DNA from: JBLHLB01 sp047618505 | GTDB lineage: Bacteria > Planctomycetota > UBA1135 > GCA-002686595 | Direction of reading: 5' to 3' | NCBI GenBank assembly: GCA_047618505.1 | Contig: JBLHLB010000143.1 | Coordinates: forward strand, 1-9,569 | Length of the DNA stretch: 9,569 bases | Shown here: one piece after another, positions 1 to 6,900 of the stretch | How the letters are laid out: every line of letters begins with the position of its first letter | Numbering within the stretch: the first letter of the stretch is position 1 | Notes under the pieces: model-generated | The model's database searches: none | Seen by the model: only the letters and a program-made list of their open reading frames with translations | Told to the model about the DNA's origin: nothing | Translations under genes and position numbers: made by a program

Positions 1-528
1 GTGCCGGTCGTCGGCGTCGGCAAGATCTCCGACATTTTCGCCGGGCGTGGCGTCTCCCGTGATGTGCATACTGAGGGCAATCGCGATGGCATGGCGGCGA
101 CCCTGCGGGAAGCTCGTAGCCTCGAGCGCGGCCTCGTGTTCGTGAACCTGGTGGACTTCGACATGCTCTACGGACACCGCCGCGATCCGGTTGGTTACGC
201 ACGCGCCCTGGAGGAGTTCGATCGGGATTTGATCGAGCTGGAGAAAGAGCTGCGTGACGAAGACATCGTGATCCTGACTGCGGACCACGGCAACGATCCG
301 ACGCACGTGCAAAACACCGACCACACGCGCGAGTATGTGCCGGTGATAGCTTTCGGACCCGGCGCTGTCCGTACAGCGGAGTTGGGCACGCGCGCGTCCT
401 TTGCGGACATTGGCGCGACAGTAGAGGAGTTGCTGGGCCTGGATGCGTCTCTGTGCAGCGCGGGGGCGTCCTTCGCAAAGGATCTCGGCGCGCGCGAACT
501 GGATCACGAAGGCACCGCACGACCGTGA
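1..528 (+). CDS. deoB: Phosphopentomutase, C-terminal part (gene cut by window start)
   Basis: Phosphopentomutase interconverts (deoxy)ribose-1-phosphate and (deoxy)ribose-5-phosphate in the cytoplasm, linking the nucleoside phosphorylases to the aldolase DeoC. It belongs to the alkaline phosphatase superfamily. The visible 175 residues begin with VGVGKISDIFAGRG and carry the C-terminal half of the di-manganese site. D54 and H59 lie in DFDMLYGHRR, D95 and H96 in TADHGND, and H108 in TDHTRE. The first in-frame codon is GTG, but it sits inside the conserved core, so the true start is upstream. Compared with the roughly 395-residue family, about 230 N-terminal residues are missing. The TGA stop overlaps the GTG start of deoA by four bases, which suggests translational coupling. 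The identification is secure; only the 5' end is unseen. Confidence 0.96.
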   Translation: MPVVGVGKISDIFAGRGVSRDVHTEGNRDGMAATLREARSLERGLVFVNLVDFDMLYGHRRDPVGYARALEEFDRDLIELEKELRDEDIVILTADHGNDPTHVQNTDHTREYVPVIAFGPGAVRTAELGTRASFADIGATVEELLGLDASLCSAGASFAKDLGARELDHEGTARP

Positions 529-1841
529 GTTCTGGACCCTTCGATCCGCGTGTCCTCGTGCGAGCAAAGCTCGGCGGCGGGGAGCTCGCACCGGAAGACC
601 TGAAGGCCTTCGTAGCAGGCGTTGTCGATGAATCTGTTGACGATCCCCAGGCTGCGGCGCTGTTGGCGGCGATCTATGCGCGTGGTTTATCGAACGACGA
701 ACTCGTGGCTTTGACACTGGCCATGACGCATTCGGGCAGCACCTTGAGTTGGGATGCCGACGGTGGACCGGTGGTCGACAAGCACTCCACAGGTGGTGTT
801 GGCGACAAGGCCTCATTGCCGCTGGCTCCGGCCCTCGCGGCCTGTGGCTTGCGCGTGCCGATGTTGTCGGGGCGTGGGCTTGGGCACACGGGCGGTACGT
901 TGGACAAACTCGAATCCATCCCTGGTTTTCGCACGGACCTGGACGAAGACTCGATTCGCTCCGCAGTTGCCAGCGCGGGCTGCGTGATTACCGGGCAAAC
1001 AAAGGGGGTTGCGCCGGCGGATCGTCGGCTCTACGCCCTGCGCGATGCCACTGGATTGGTGGAATCCCTGCCCCTGATCGCCAGTTCGATCCTCTCCAAG
1101 AAGCTCGCAGAGGGCATTGGTGCCCTGGTCTTGGATGTGAAGTATGGCAGCGGCGCATTCCTCCCCGATCCCGATGCTGGAGCCGAGTTGGCCCGCACGA
1201 TGGTTGACCTCGCACGGGGCGCAGGTGTGGACTGCGTTGCCCTGCAAACCGCCATGGATCGACCCCTCGGGTTGACCTGCGGAAATGCCCTGGAGGTGGC
1301 AGAATCCGTCGATTGCCTGCGGGGTTCGGGTCCTCGCGACCTACGCGAACTCGTGTGCTTGCTGGGTGGCGAGTTGCTCGCGCTCACGGGCGTTTCCCCC
1401 GACGCTTTCGTCGGTGGGGTACGCATTGGCGCCTGCCTCGATGATGGCAGCGCCATGGAACAGTTCATCTTGATGGTGGAGGCCCAGGGCGGCGATGCAA
1501 GCGCGGCCCTGTCTCCCCACGGGCTTCCCCAGGCACCGGCTATCGAGGTCATTGAGGCAGAGGGCCACGGGCGCATGGCCTGGGCCGATGTGCGCGCCCT
1601 CGGGGAAGCCGTGGTGGCCCTCGGCGGTGGTCGACGCCGAGCCGGCGATGCGGTGGACTCCGCGGTCGGTTTGCGTATTCTGGCCCTTCCCGGTGACGCG
1701 CTGAAACCGGGCACGCCCCTGGTGGAACTGCACCACCGCGATGGGGCTGGGTTGGAACAGGCCCGCGCCCTGTGCCACAAATCTCTCAATCTGGGTGGCT
1801 TGGATTCTCCCCAAGGACCGCTACTCCTCGCTCGTTTCTAG
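525..1841 (+). CDS. deoA: Thymidine phosphorylase (pyrimidine nucleoside phosphorylase family)
   Basis: This enzyme phosphorolyses thymidine and deoxyuridine to the base plus deoxyribose-1-phosphate. The 438 residues match the usual length of about 440. Visible motifs are the phosphate loop DKHSTGGVGDK (85-95), the family signature SGRGLGHTGGTLDKLE (115-130), and R173, S188 and K192, equivalent to the pyrimidine-binding R171, S186 and K190 of E. coli. LDVKYGSGAF follows at 203-212. Residue 113 is Met, as at M111 of E. coli thymidine phosphorylase, where Bacillus-type PyNPs have Lys, so a preference for deoxyribosides is inferred. I chose the GTG at 525 because it overlaps the deoB stop (GTGA) and gives the standard N-terminus. 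The frame stays open upstream to an ATG at 453, but that would add 24 non-family residues inside deoB. The gene is second in a deo operon. Confidence 0.95.
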   Translation: MSSGPFDPRVLVRAKLGGGELAPEDLKAFVAGVVDESVDDPQAAALLAAIYARGLSNDELVALTLAMTHSGSTLSWDADGGPVVDKHSTGGVGDKASLPLAPALAACGLRVPMLSGRGLGHTGGTLDKLESIPGFRTDLDEDSIRSAVASAGCVITGQTKGVAPADRRLYALRDATGLVESLPLIASSILSKKLAEGIGALVLDVKYGSGAFLPDPDAGAELARTMVDLARGAGVDCVALQTAMDRPLGLTCGNALEVAESVDCLRGSGPRDLRELVCLLGGELLALTGVSPDAFVGGVRIGACLDDGSAMEQFILMVEAQGGDASAALSPHGLPQAPAIEVIEAEGHGRMAWADVRALGEAVVALGGGRRRAGDAVDSAVGLRILALPGDALKPGTPLVELHHRDGAGLEQARALCHKSLNLGGLDSPQGPLLLARF

Positions 1842-1866
1842 CTTTCGCGCCAACCATCCCCTCCCC

Positions 1867-3117
1867 ATGGCAATTCCCCGCGCAATCCTAGGCCTGGCCT
1901 TCTTCGTCTTCGTTTCCTGGTGCCTCTCCAGTCGGCGCGACAAGTTTCCCCTGCGGGTCGTGCTTTGCGGTATTGGATTGCAGATCGTCTTAGCCTTTAT
2001 CTGCCTCAAGACCACGGCGGGGGCTTGGTTCTTTGGGAACGTGGCGGATTTTGTTGGGAAGCTAATCTCCATGACGGAGCCGGGTACAAACCTCGTCTTC
2101 GGTGGCCTTAATGGCTTCGGTGAGTGGGGCTATGCCTTCGCCTTTGCCTCGAGTGGATTGACGCTCATCATCTTCTTCAGTGCCCTGATGTCGATCCTCT
2201 ACCACATCGGTGTGATGCAGGTCTTGATCCACGGACTGGCGCGGGTGATGTCGGTCTTGATGGGAGTGAGCGGCGCGGAGTCGATGGCCATGGCCGCCAA
2301 CGTCTTCGTCGGTCAAACCGAGGCTCCCCTGGTGGTGAAGCCCTACGTGCCGAAGATGACCAAGTCCGAGTTGAACGCCATGATGACCGGTGGTTTCGCG
2401 ACGATCGCCGGTTCTGTCTTGGCGGTCTACATGGGGATTCTCGGGGATGAGATTGGCCCGCACCTGTTGACGGCCTCGGTCATGAGCGCACCCGCAGCCT
2501 TCCTGATCGCGAAGATCATGTTGCCCGAGACCGAAGTGTCCCCTACGGGCGCGAAAGTGAAGCTAAAGGTCGAACGAACTGCGAGCAACGTGATCGAAGC
2601 CGCAGCCATCGGTACCAGCGATGGCGTAAAGCTATGGCTCAATGTGATCGCGATGTTGATCGCCTTCATGGGACTCGTGGCCCTCTGCGATTGGCCCCTG
2701 GAATCCATCGGAAACCAGATGGGACTCGAGGGTGGACTTAGCCTGCAACGTATCTTCGGTTGGGCCTTTGCGCCGGTGGCCTGGTTCATGGGCGTGGAGA
2801 GTTGGGCGGAATGCCAGGCCATGGGGTCACTGCTTGGGACCAAGATCGCCGTGAACGAATTTGTGGCCTTCGAGACCTTGAAGGACCTCCTGGCACCGGC
2901 CGATGGCGTATCCGCCCTCGGCCCGAAGTCCGCCGCCATGGCGGCCTATGCGCTGTGCGGATTCGCCAACTTCGCCTCCGTTGGAATTCAAATCGGTGGC
3001 ATCTCGCCGCTGGCTCCGGAACGGCGCGGCGAGATCAGTGCCTTGGCTCTGCGTGCCATGCTAGGTGGAGCCTTCGCATCCTGGATGACCGCAACGGTCG
3101 CGGGCGCTTTCCTCTAG
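1867..3117 (+). CDS. nupC: Concentrative nucleoside transporter, NupC/CNT family
   Basis: This is an inner-membrane symporter that imports nucleosides using an H+ or Na+ gradient. The 416 residues fit the bacterial CNT length of about 400-420. Hydrophobic segments run from residue 6 to the end. Substrate-site motifs are GQTEAP (149-154, matching Q154/T155/E156 of Vibrio cholerae CNT), VNEFVAF (329-335), and CGFANFAS (364-371), whose N368 and S371 match the ribose-binding pair in the Vibrio protein. The ATG at 1867 lies 25 bases after the deoA stop and leads directly into the first membrane segment. No clear Shine-Dalgarno is visible. An in-frame ATG at 1741 would add 42 residues read from deoA in another frame and is unlikely. 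Its place between two phosphorylases shows it feeds the same catabolic route. Family assignment is firm; exact substrate range and coupling ion are not determined. Confidence 0.93.
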   Translation: MAIPRAILGLAFFVFVSWCLSSRRDKFPLRVVLCGIGLQIVLAFICLKTTAGAWFFGNVADFVGKLISMTEPGTNLVFGGLNGFGEWGYAFAFASSGLTLIIFFSALMSILYHIGVMQVLIHGLARVMSVLMGVSGAESMAMAANVFVGQTEAPLVVKPYVPKMTKSELNAMMTGGFATIAGSVLAVYMGILGDEIGPHLLTASVMSAPAAFLIAKIMLPETEVSPTGAKVKLKVERTASNVIEAAAIGTSDGVKLWLNVIAMLIAFMGLVALCDWPLESIGNQMGLEGGLSLQRIFGWAFAPVAWFMGVESWAECQAMGSLLGTKIAVNEFVAFETLKDLLAPADGVSALGPKSAAMAAYALCGFANFASVGIQIGGISPLAPERRGEISALALRAMLGGAFASWMTATVAGAFL

Positions 3118-3141
3118 GCGCACACCCAAGTGGCGCAAGCT

Positions 3142-3987
3142 ATGACAATCAAAACCAGCACAGACGCACGCTCCGTGCGCGATCGGGCAGCTCGTCTCGC
3201 GGATGACCTCGGTCGTCGCGGTGCGGGCGAAGCGCGCCTGGCCTTTGTCCTTGGCTCTGGATTGGGCTCCTTTGCCGATCATTTGGAGGATGCCGAAACG
3301 ATTCCCTTTGAAGCGCTCGCGGAGATGCCGCGTAGTGCCGTACCTGGACATGCTGGGGCCTTCGTGCTTGGCAGGGTAAACGGCACTACGGTTCTGGTTC
3401 AGAAAGGTCGTGTGCATCTGTACGAGGGCTGGTCGCCCTTCGAAGTGACACGTGCAGTGCGCGCCTTTGGAGTGCTGGGTATCGGGCGCTTGCTGCTAAC
3501 GAATGCTGCTGGCTGCCTGAAGCCAGAATGGAGTGTGCCCGGGCTCATGCGTATTGACGATCACCTGGCACGGCAGGGACCCGTGGGGTTGCTTGGCGAT
3601 GAAGCGCTCCGTGGAAACCCCTATGACACTGGTCTCGGCGAAGCGTTGGACCGTGCGGCCCGAGCTGAGGGCATCACGCTCCAAAGGGGGACCTATGTCG
3701 GACTCCTGGGGCCGAACTACGAGACCCCCGCGGAAATCCGCATGTTTGCCCGTGCCGGGGCGAGCGCGGTGGGAATGAGCACGGTGGCGGAAGCTTCGGT
3801 TGCCCACGTTTGCGGAATTAGAGTGGCCGCGGTGAGTTGCCTATCAAACCTCGGCGCGGGGCTCAGTGCAGGACCCCTGTCCCACACCGAGGTTGTTGAG
3901 GCAGGAAAGGAGATTGCAGGTTCCTTCGTTCGGCTCCTGGCGAGGGCCGTTCCGGATATGCCCGAGAACAGCAACGACGAGAAATAA
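3142..3987 (+). CDS. punA: Purine nucleoside phosphorylase (trimeric PNP family)
   Basis: This enzyme phosphorolyses inosine, guanosine and their deoxy forms to the free purine and (deoxy)ribose-1-phosphate. Counted from the ATG at 3142 it has 281 residues, typical for trimeric class PNPs. Visible motifs are LGSGLG (37-42, phosphate serine S39), PGH (H70), GRVHLYEG (R90 and H92, matching human R84/H86), TNAAG (120-124), GPNYETPAE (190-198, purine-binding E194), VGMSTVAE (M212/S213), N236 and H248. N236 matches human N243, which suggests a 6-oxopurine preference. A GTG at 3130 would add four residues. Neither start has a strong Shine-Dalgarno, so the start is uncertain by 12 bases. It lies 12-24 bases after the transporter and closes the operon. 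Confidence 0.94.
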   Translation: MTIKTSTDARSVRDRAARLADDLGRRGAGEARLAFVLGSGLGSFADHLEDAETIPFEALAEMPRSAVPGHAGAFVLGRVNGTTVLVQKGRVHLYEGWSPFEVTRAVRAFGVLGIGRLLLTNAAGCLKPEWSVPGLMRIDDHLARQGPVGLLGDEALRGNPYDTGLGEALDRAARAEGITLQRGTYVGLLGPNYETPAEIRMFARAGASAVGMSTVAEASVAHVCGIRVAAVSCLSNLGAGLSAGPLSHTEVVEAGKEIAGSFVRLLARAVPDMPENSNDEK

Positions 3988-4334
3988 GGGGAAACCTATT
4001 CGTTGGACCCTTGCTTGCTGTGTTGCCTCATGTGGAGCAGGAGCCCGTCCCTCATGTAGGTGAATCACATTTTCCCCCTGCATAGATCGCCCAGGGAAAG
4101 CGACACTTGGGACGCAGATGAGTGATGTGTTAGGGGCCACCGGGGAGTCTCCATCAATGGAGGTATTTGCGGGTCTCGCTTTTCACCTCAGATGCGGGGA
4201 GGTCTGCTCCCAGCAATTGTCTTGGGCCGAGTCCGTGCAAAATCATTCGCCCCCCCGGTGTGTTCGATTCTGCTCGATCCTTCTTTCGAAAACCGTGCAA
4301 CGCAAGTGGGCTATTGGGCCCGTTGGAGACCGCA
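3988..4334. other. Gene-free region between the nucleoside operon and the peroxidase gene
   Basis: These 347 bases contain no convincing coding region. The only open frames are short or are an extension of the peroxidase frame without family similarity. I see small possible hairpins. GGGGAAA at 3988-3994 can pair with TTTCCCC at 4071-4077 across a long loop. CTCCAT/ATGGAG sits at 4149-4162, and GGGAG/CTCCC at 4197-4211. None has a following T run. A nine-of-ten direct repeat (CCTCATGT plus a G two bases on) occurs at 4026 and 4050. The stretch probably holds the end of the operon transcript and the promoter and leader of the peroxidase gene, but I cannot identify a specific promoter. Confidence 0.5.
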
Positions 4335-5927
4335 ATGCAACGAACAGCTCTATTCACCGCCGCCCTCTTGTTGTGTGGGTCGCACGCCGCGGCCCAGTCT
4401 TTTCGAACCATCGATGGTTCCTCTAACAACCTGAATTTCCCGACCATGGGCCAGGCGGGGATCGGCCTACTGCGCAGTTCTGCGCCGCAGTATGGTGACG
4501 GTCTGAGCACGCCATCGGGGGCCTCCCGTCCGAGTGCGCGCGCCGTGTCTAACGCCCTCTCTTCCCAGACAGGAGTCTTGCCCAATGGGAAGAACGCCTC
4601 CGACTACATTTGGCAGTGGGGGCAGTTTGTTGACCACGATATCGACCTGACACCTGGGGCTTCTCCCGGGGAATCTTTTGACATTGATGTGCCGGCGGGT
4701 GACCCCTTCTTCGATCCGGGGGGAACAGGCACAGTGACCATCCCCCTCGGACGATCTACATGGATTCAGGGAGGGAGCGGAGTGCGCCACCAGACCAATG
4801 AGATCACGGCCTGGATCGACGGATCAAACCTCTATGGTTCCGACCAGGCACGTTCCCTTGAGTTGCGCACCAATGATGGCACCGGCCGTTTGGCGACGAG
4901 CCCGCACGCCACAGGGGACCTGTTGCCCTTCAATTTGAATGGCTTCCCGAATGCGCCGGACGACAACGACACCTCGATGTTCCTTGCGGGTGACTTGCGC
5001 GCCAATGAGCAGTCGGCCTTGACGGCGATGCACACGCTTTGGATGCGGGAGCACAATTGGCTCTGCGATGCCCTTGCCAACATGTATGCCGGTCTTCCCG
5101 GTGAGTTGTACTACCAGGTGGCTCGCGCGATCGTGATTGGCGAGATGCAGCAAGTGACCTATGAGGAGTATCTGCCCGCTCTTCTCGGGCCCGGTGGCAT
5201 CCCCGCCTATGTGGGCTACGACAATGCTGTTACGGGGTCGATTGGCAACGAGTTCTCCACCGCGGCCTACCGTTTTGGCCACAGCATGTTGTCTCCGACG
5301 CTCCTGCGCCTCGACTCGGCCGGAGATGTCGTATCGAACGGCAACCTGCCCCTGATGGACGCTTTCTTTAACCCGGACAACATCATCAGTGGCGGTGGTC
5401 TCGATCCGCTTTTGCGGGGGATGGCCAGCCAGGTTTGCAGCGACAGTGACCTTTATGTTGTGGACGACGTGCGCAACTTCCTATTTGGCATGCCGGGGTC
5501 AGGTGGCTTTGACTTGATTTCTCTCAACATCCAGCGTGGGCGTGACCACGGGCTTCCGGACTACAACACGGTGCGCGTGTCCTACGGATTGGCGCCCAAG
5601 GCGACCTTTGCGGAGATCAGCTCGGACCCGGCCATCGTCGCTGGCCTTACTAGCACCTACGCTACGGTCAATGATATCGATCCCTGGGTTGGCGCCCAGG
5701 CTGAGGACCATGTGCCCGGCGCCCTCGTTGGTGAGCTTGTCCAAGCTTCCCTCAGTGACCAGTTCACCCGTCTGCGCGACGGCGATCGCTACTACTGGGA
5801 GGGCTATCTACCGCAGTTCTTCAAGAGCTGGATCAATATCCAAAACCTTGCCACCGTTATTCGCCGTAACACCGGTATTGGCGCCGAACTACAGGACGAT
5901 GTCTTCCACGTCCCCATCGGTGGCTAA
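4335..5927 (+). CDS. Secreted animal-type haem peroxidase
   Basis: This is a member of the peroxidase-cyclooxygenase superfamily (An_peroxidase, related to myeloperoxidase and peroxidasin), which uses H2O2 to oxidise halides or organic donors. The 530-residue product starts with a signal peptide (hydrophobic 4-14, likely cut after AAA at 18-20). Residues align with myeloperoxidase: Q97, D100 (haem ester) and distal H101 in WGQFVDHDIDLTP; the calcium loop T158/W160/D162/S164 in TAWIDGSNLYGSD; R222 and E225 (second haem ester) in RANEQSALTAMHTL; proximal H316 in YRFGHSML; and N398 in LNIQRGRDHGLPDYN. Residue 226 is Gln, not the Met that forms the myeloperoxidase sulfonium link. The mature chain has only two cysteines. 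GGAG at 4325-4328, six bases before the ATG, decides the start; an in-frame ATG at 4167 lacks support. It looks monocistronic and is convergent to deoC. Its physiological substrate is unknown. Confidence 0.92.
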   Translation: MQRTALFTAALLLCGSHAAAQSFRTIDGSSNNLNFPTMGQAGIGLLRSSAPQYGDGLSTPSGASRPSARAVSNALSSQTGVLPNGKNASDYIWQWGQFVDHDIDLTPGASPGESFDIDVPAGDPFFDPGGTGTVTIPLGRSTWIQGGSGVRHQTNEITAWIDGSNLYGSDQARSLELRTNDGTGRLATSPHATGDLLPFNLNGFPNAPDDNDTSMFLAGDLRANEQSALTAMHTLWMREHNWLCDALANMYAGLPGELYYQVARAIVIGEMQQVTYEEYLPALLGPGGIPAYVGYDNAVTGSIGNEFSTAAYRFGHSMLSPTLLRLDSAGDVVSNGNLPLMDAFFNPDNIISGGGLDPLLRGMASQVCSDSDLYVVDDVRNFLFGMPGSGGFDLISLNIQRGRDHGLPDYNTVRVSYGLAPKATFAEISSDPAIVAGLTSTYATVNDIDPWVGAQAEDHVPGALVGELVQASLSDQFTRLRDGDRYYWEGYLPQFFKSWINIQNLATVIRRNTGIGAELQDDVFHVPIGG

Positions 5928-5959
5928 ACGGAATGGCTAGCCGGGATGGCTAGTCGGGG
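5921..5959. repeat. Three tandem 13-base repeats across the peroxidase stop codon
   Basis: Three consecutive copies read TGGCTAAACGGAA, TGGCTAGCCGGGA and TGGCTAGTCGGGG. A partial, degenerate fourth (TGGTAAACC) runs into the left arm of the following hairpin. The first copy encodes the last Gly codon region and the TAA stop of the peroxidase gene. The TGGCTA core is identical in all three copies; the rest varies. Function is unknown: it could be replication slippage or a short protein-binding array. Confidence 0.75.
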
Positions 5960-5960
5960 T

Positions 5961-6002
5961 GGTAAACCGCGGTACGGAACCTGATTCCGTACCGTGGTTA
6001 CC
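5961..6002. terminator. Strong inverted repeat between convergent genes, likely bidirectional terminator
   Basis: The left arm GGTAAACCGCGGTACGGAA (5961-5979) pairs with the right arm TTCCGTACCGTGGTTACC (5985-6002) around the loop CCTGA. There is one bulged A and one G-T pair. It begins 33 bases after the peroxidase stop. On the other strand it contains the last bases of deoC, including its TAA stop at 5998-6000. Neither side has a T run, so termination may be factor-assisted, or the hairpin may mainly protect the 3' ends of both transcripts. Confidence 0.7.
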
Positions 6003-6900
6003 CGCGGGCGATGGCGATGGAGGCCGAAGCTCCGATGCGGGTGGCGCCGGCGGCCATCATCGCGCGGGCGTCGTCGGCGGTGCGGACGCCGCCGGAGGCT
6101 TTGACGCCAAGCTCGGGGCCGACGGTGCGGCGCATGAGGGCGATGTCTTCGACTGTGGCGCCGCCCTTGGAGAAGCCCGTAGAGGTCTTGACGTAGTCGG
6201 CACCCGCTAGCTTTGCCAGGCGCGAGGCACGCACCTTTTCCTCATCGGTCAAGAGGCAGGTCTCGAGAATGACTTTGAGGGTTGCACCGAAGCGGTGAAC
6301 GGTTTCAGCCACTGCCGCGATATCGCGCCGTACGAACTCGTCGTCTCCGGATTTCAGAGCGCCGATGTTTTGGACCATGTCGATCTCGGTGGCGCCGTCC
6401 TCCAGGGCACGGCGTGCCTCGTAAGCTTTGACCTCGGGGGCCATAGCCCCCAAGGGGAAACCGACCACGGTACAGACGGCTACGTCGGAGCCGGACAGGA
6501 TCTCAGCGCAGCGCCGCACCTGCACGCCGTTGACGCAGACCGAGGCAAAGTGGTGTTCCAGGGCCTCGGCGCAGAGGGTATCGACCTCAGCCAATGTCGC
6601 GTCGGGCTTCAGGAGCGTGTGGTCGATTGCACGGGCCAACCCACTGTTTCCAGCGCTCAGACGGGGCGCTTCACCGGAGGCGATGCCCACGCGGACAGCA
6701 CCGGCGGAGAGGACGTTCTGAACGCTCTCGGGGCAGATCTCGATACAAATCGTCCGGCAGGCCCAGGGGTCCGAACCAAGCCCCTGGATGCTGCCGTGCT
6801 CAAGCAGCTGGCGGGCGACTTTCACCAATGCTTCTTCGAGCTCGCTGTCCGACATAGAACCCCTACCCGAGGGGTCGCTGTTTGTGGTCCATGTTCCCAT
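5998..6900 (-). CDS. deoC: Deoxyribose-phosphate aldolase with long N-terminal extension
   Basis: DERA cleaves 2-deoxyribose-5-phosphate to glyceraldehyde-3-phosphate and acetaldehyde by Schiff-base chemistry. The core (about residue 89 to 300) shows DHTLLKP (93-99), the VVGFPLG strand (145-151), D174 in EIDMVQN, the Schiff-base lysine K238 in YVKTSTGFSKGGAT, and the second active-site lysine K267 in VKASGGVRT. The usual length is about 220 residues; this protein has 300. The extra 88 residues include a charged amphipathic helix (SELEEALVKVARQLLEHG, 19-36) and a three-cysteine stretch (C48, C52, C56). The start is well supported: GGAGG lies seven bases upstream, and the ATG overlaps the stop of the preceding small gene. 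The extension resembles a microcompartment encapsulation peptide plus linker; that is inference. The enzyme identity is secure. Confidence 0.95.
   Translation of the reverse strand: MGTWTTNSDPSGRGSMSDSELEEALVKVARQLLEHGSIQGLGSDPWACRTICIEICPESVQNVLSAGAVRVGIASGEAPRLSAGNSGLARAIDHTLLKPDATLAEVDTLCAEALEHHFASVCVNGVQVRRCAEILSGSDVAVCTVVGFPLGAMAPEVKAYEARRALEDGATEIDMVQNIGALKSGDDEFVRRDIAAVAETVHRFGATLKVILETCLLTDEEKVRASRLAKLAGADYVKTSTGFSKGGATVEDIALMRRTVGPELGVKASGGVRTADDARAMMAAGATRIGASASIAIARG

Noticed and set aside
1031..1789. 252-codon open frame on the minus strand
   Set aside because: It lies wholly inside deoA on the opposite strand, has arginine/serine/proline-rich low-complexity content typical of a GC-rich shadow frame, and shows no family motif.
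1741..1866. Upstream in-frame start for the nucleoside transporter
   Set aside because: It would add 42 residues read from the end of deoA in another frame, and the family N-terminus fits the ATG at 1867.
4167..4334. Upstream in-frame start that would lengthen the peroxidase by 56 residues
   Set aside because: The added residues have no signal-peptide character. The ATG at 4335 has GGAG six bases upstream and starts a textbook signal peptide.
6853..6875. Alternative deoC start at 6855, preceded by AGGGG and a small ACCCC/GGGGT hairpin
   Set aside because: The start at 6900 has a better Shine-Dalgarno at better spacing and a stop-start overlap with the upstream gene. The inner site may still act as a minor internal start.
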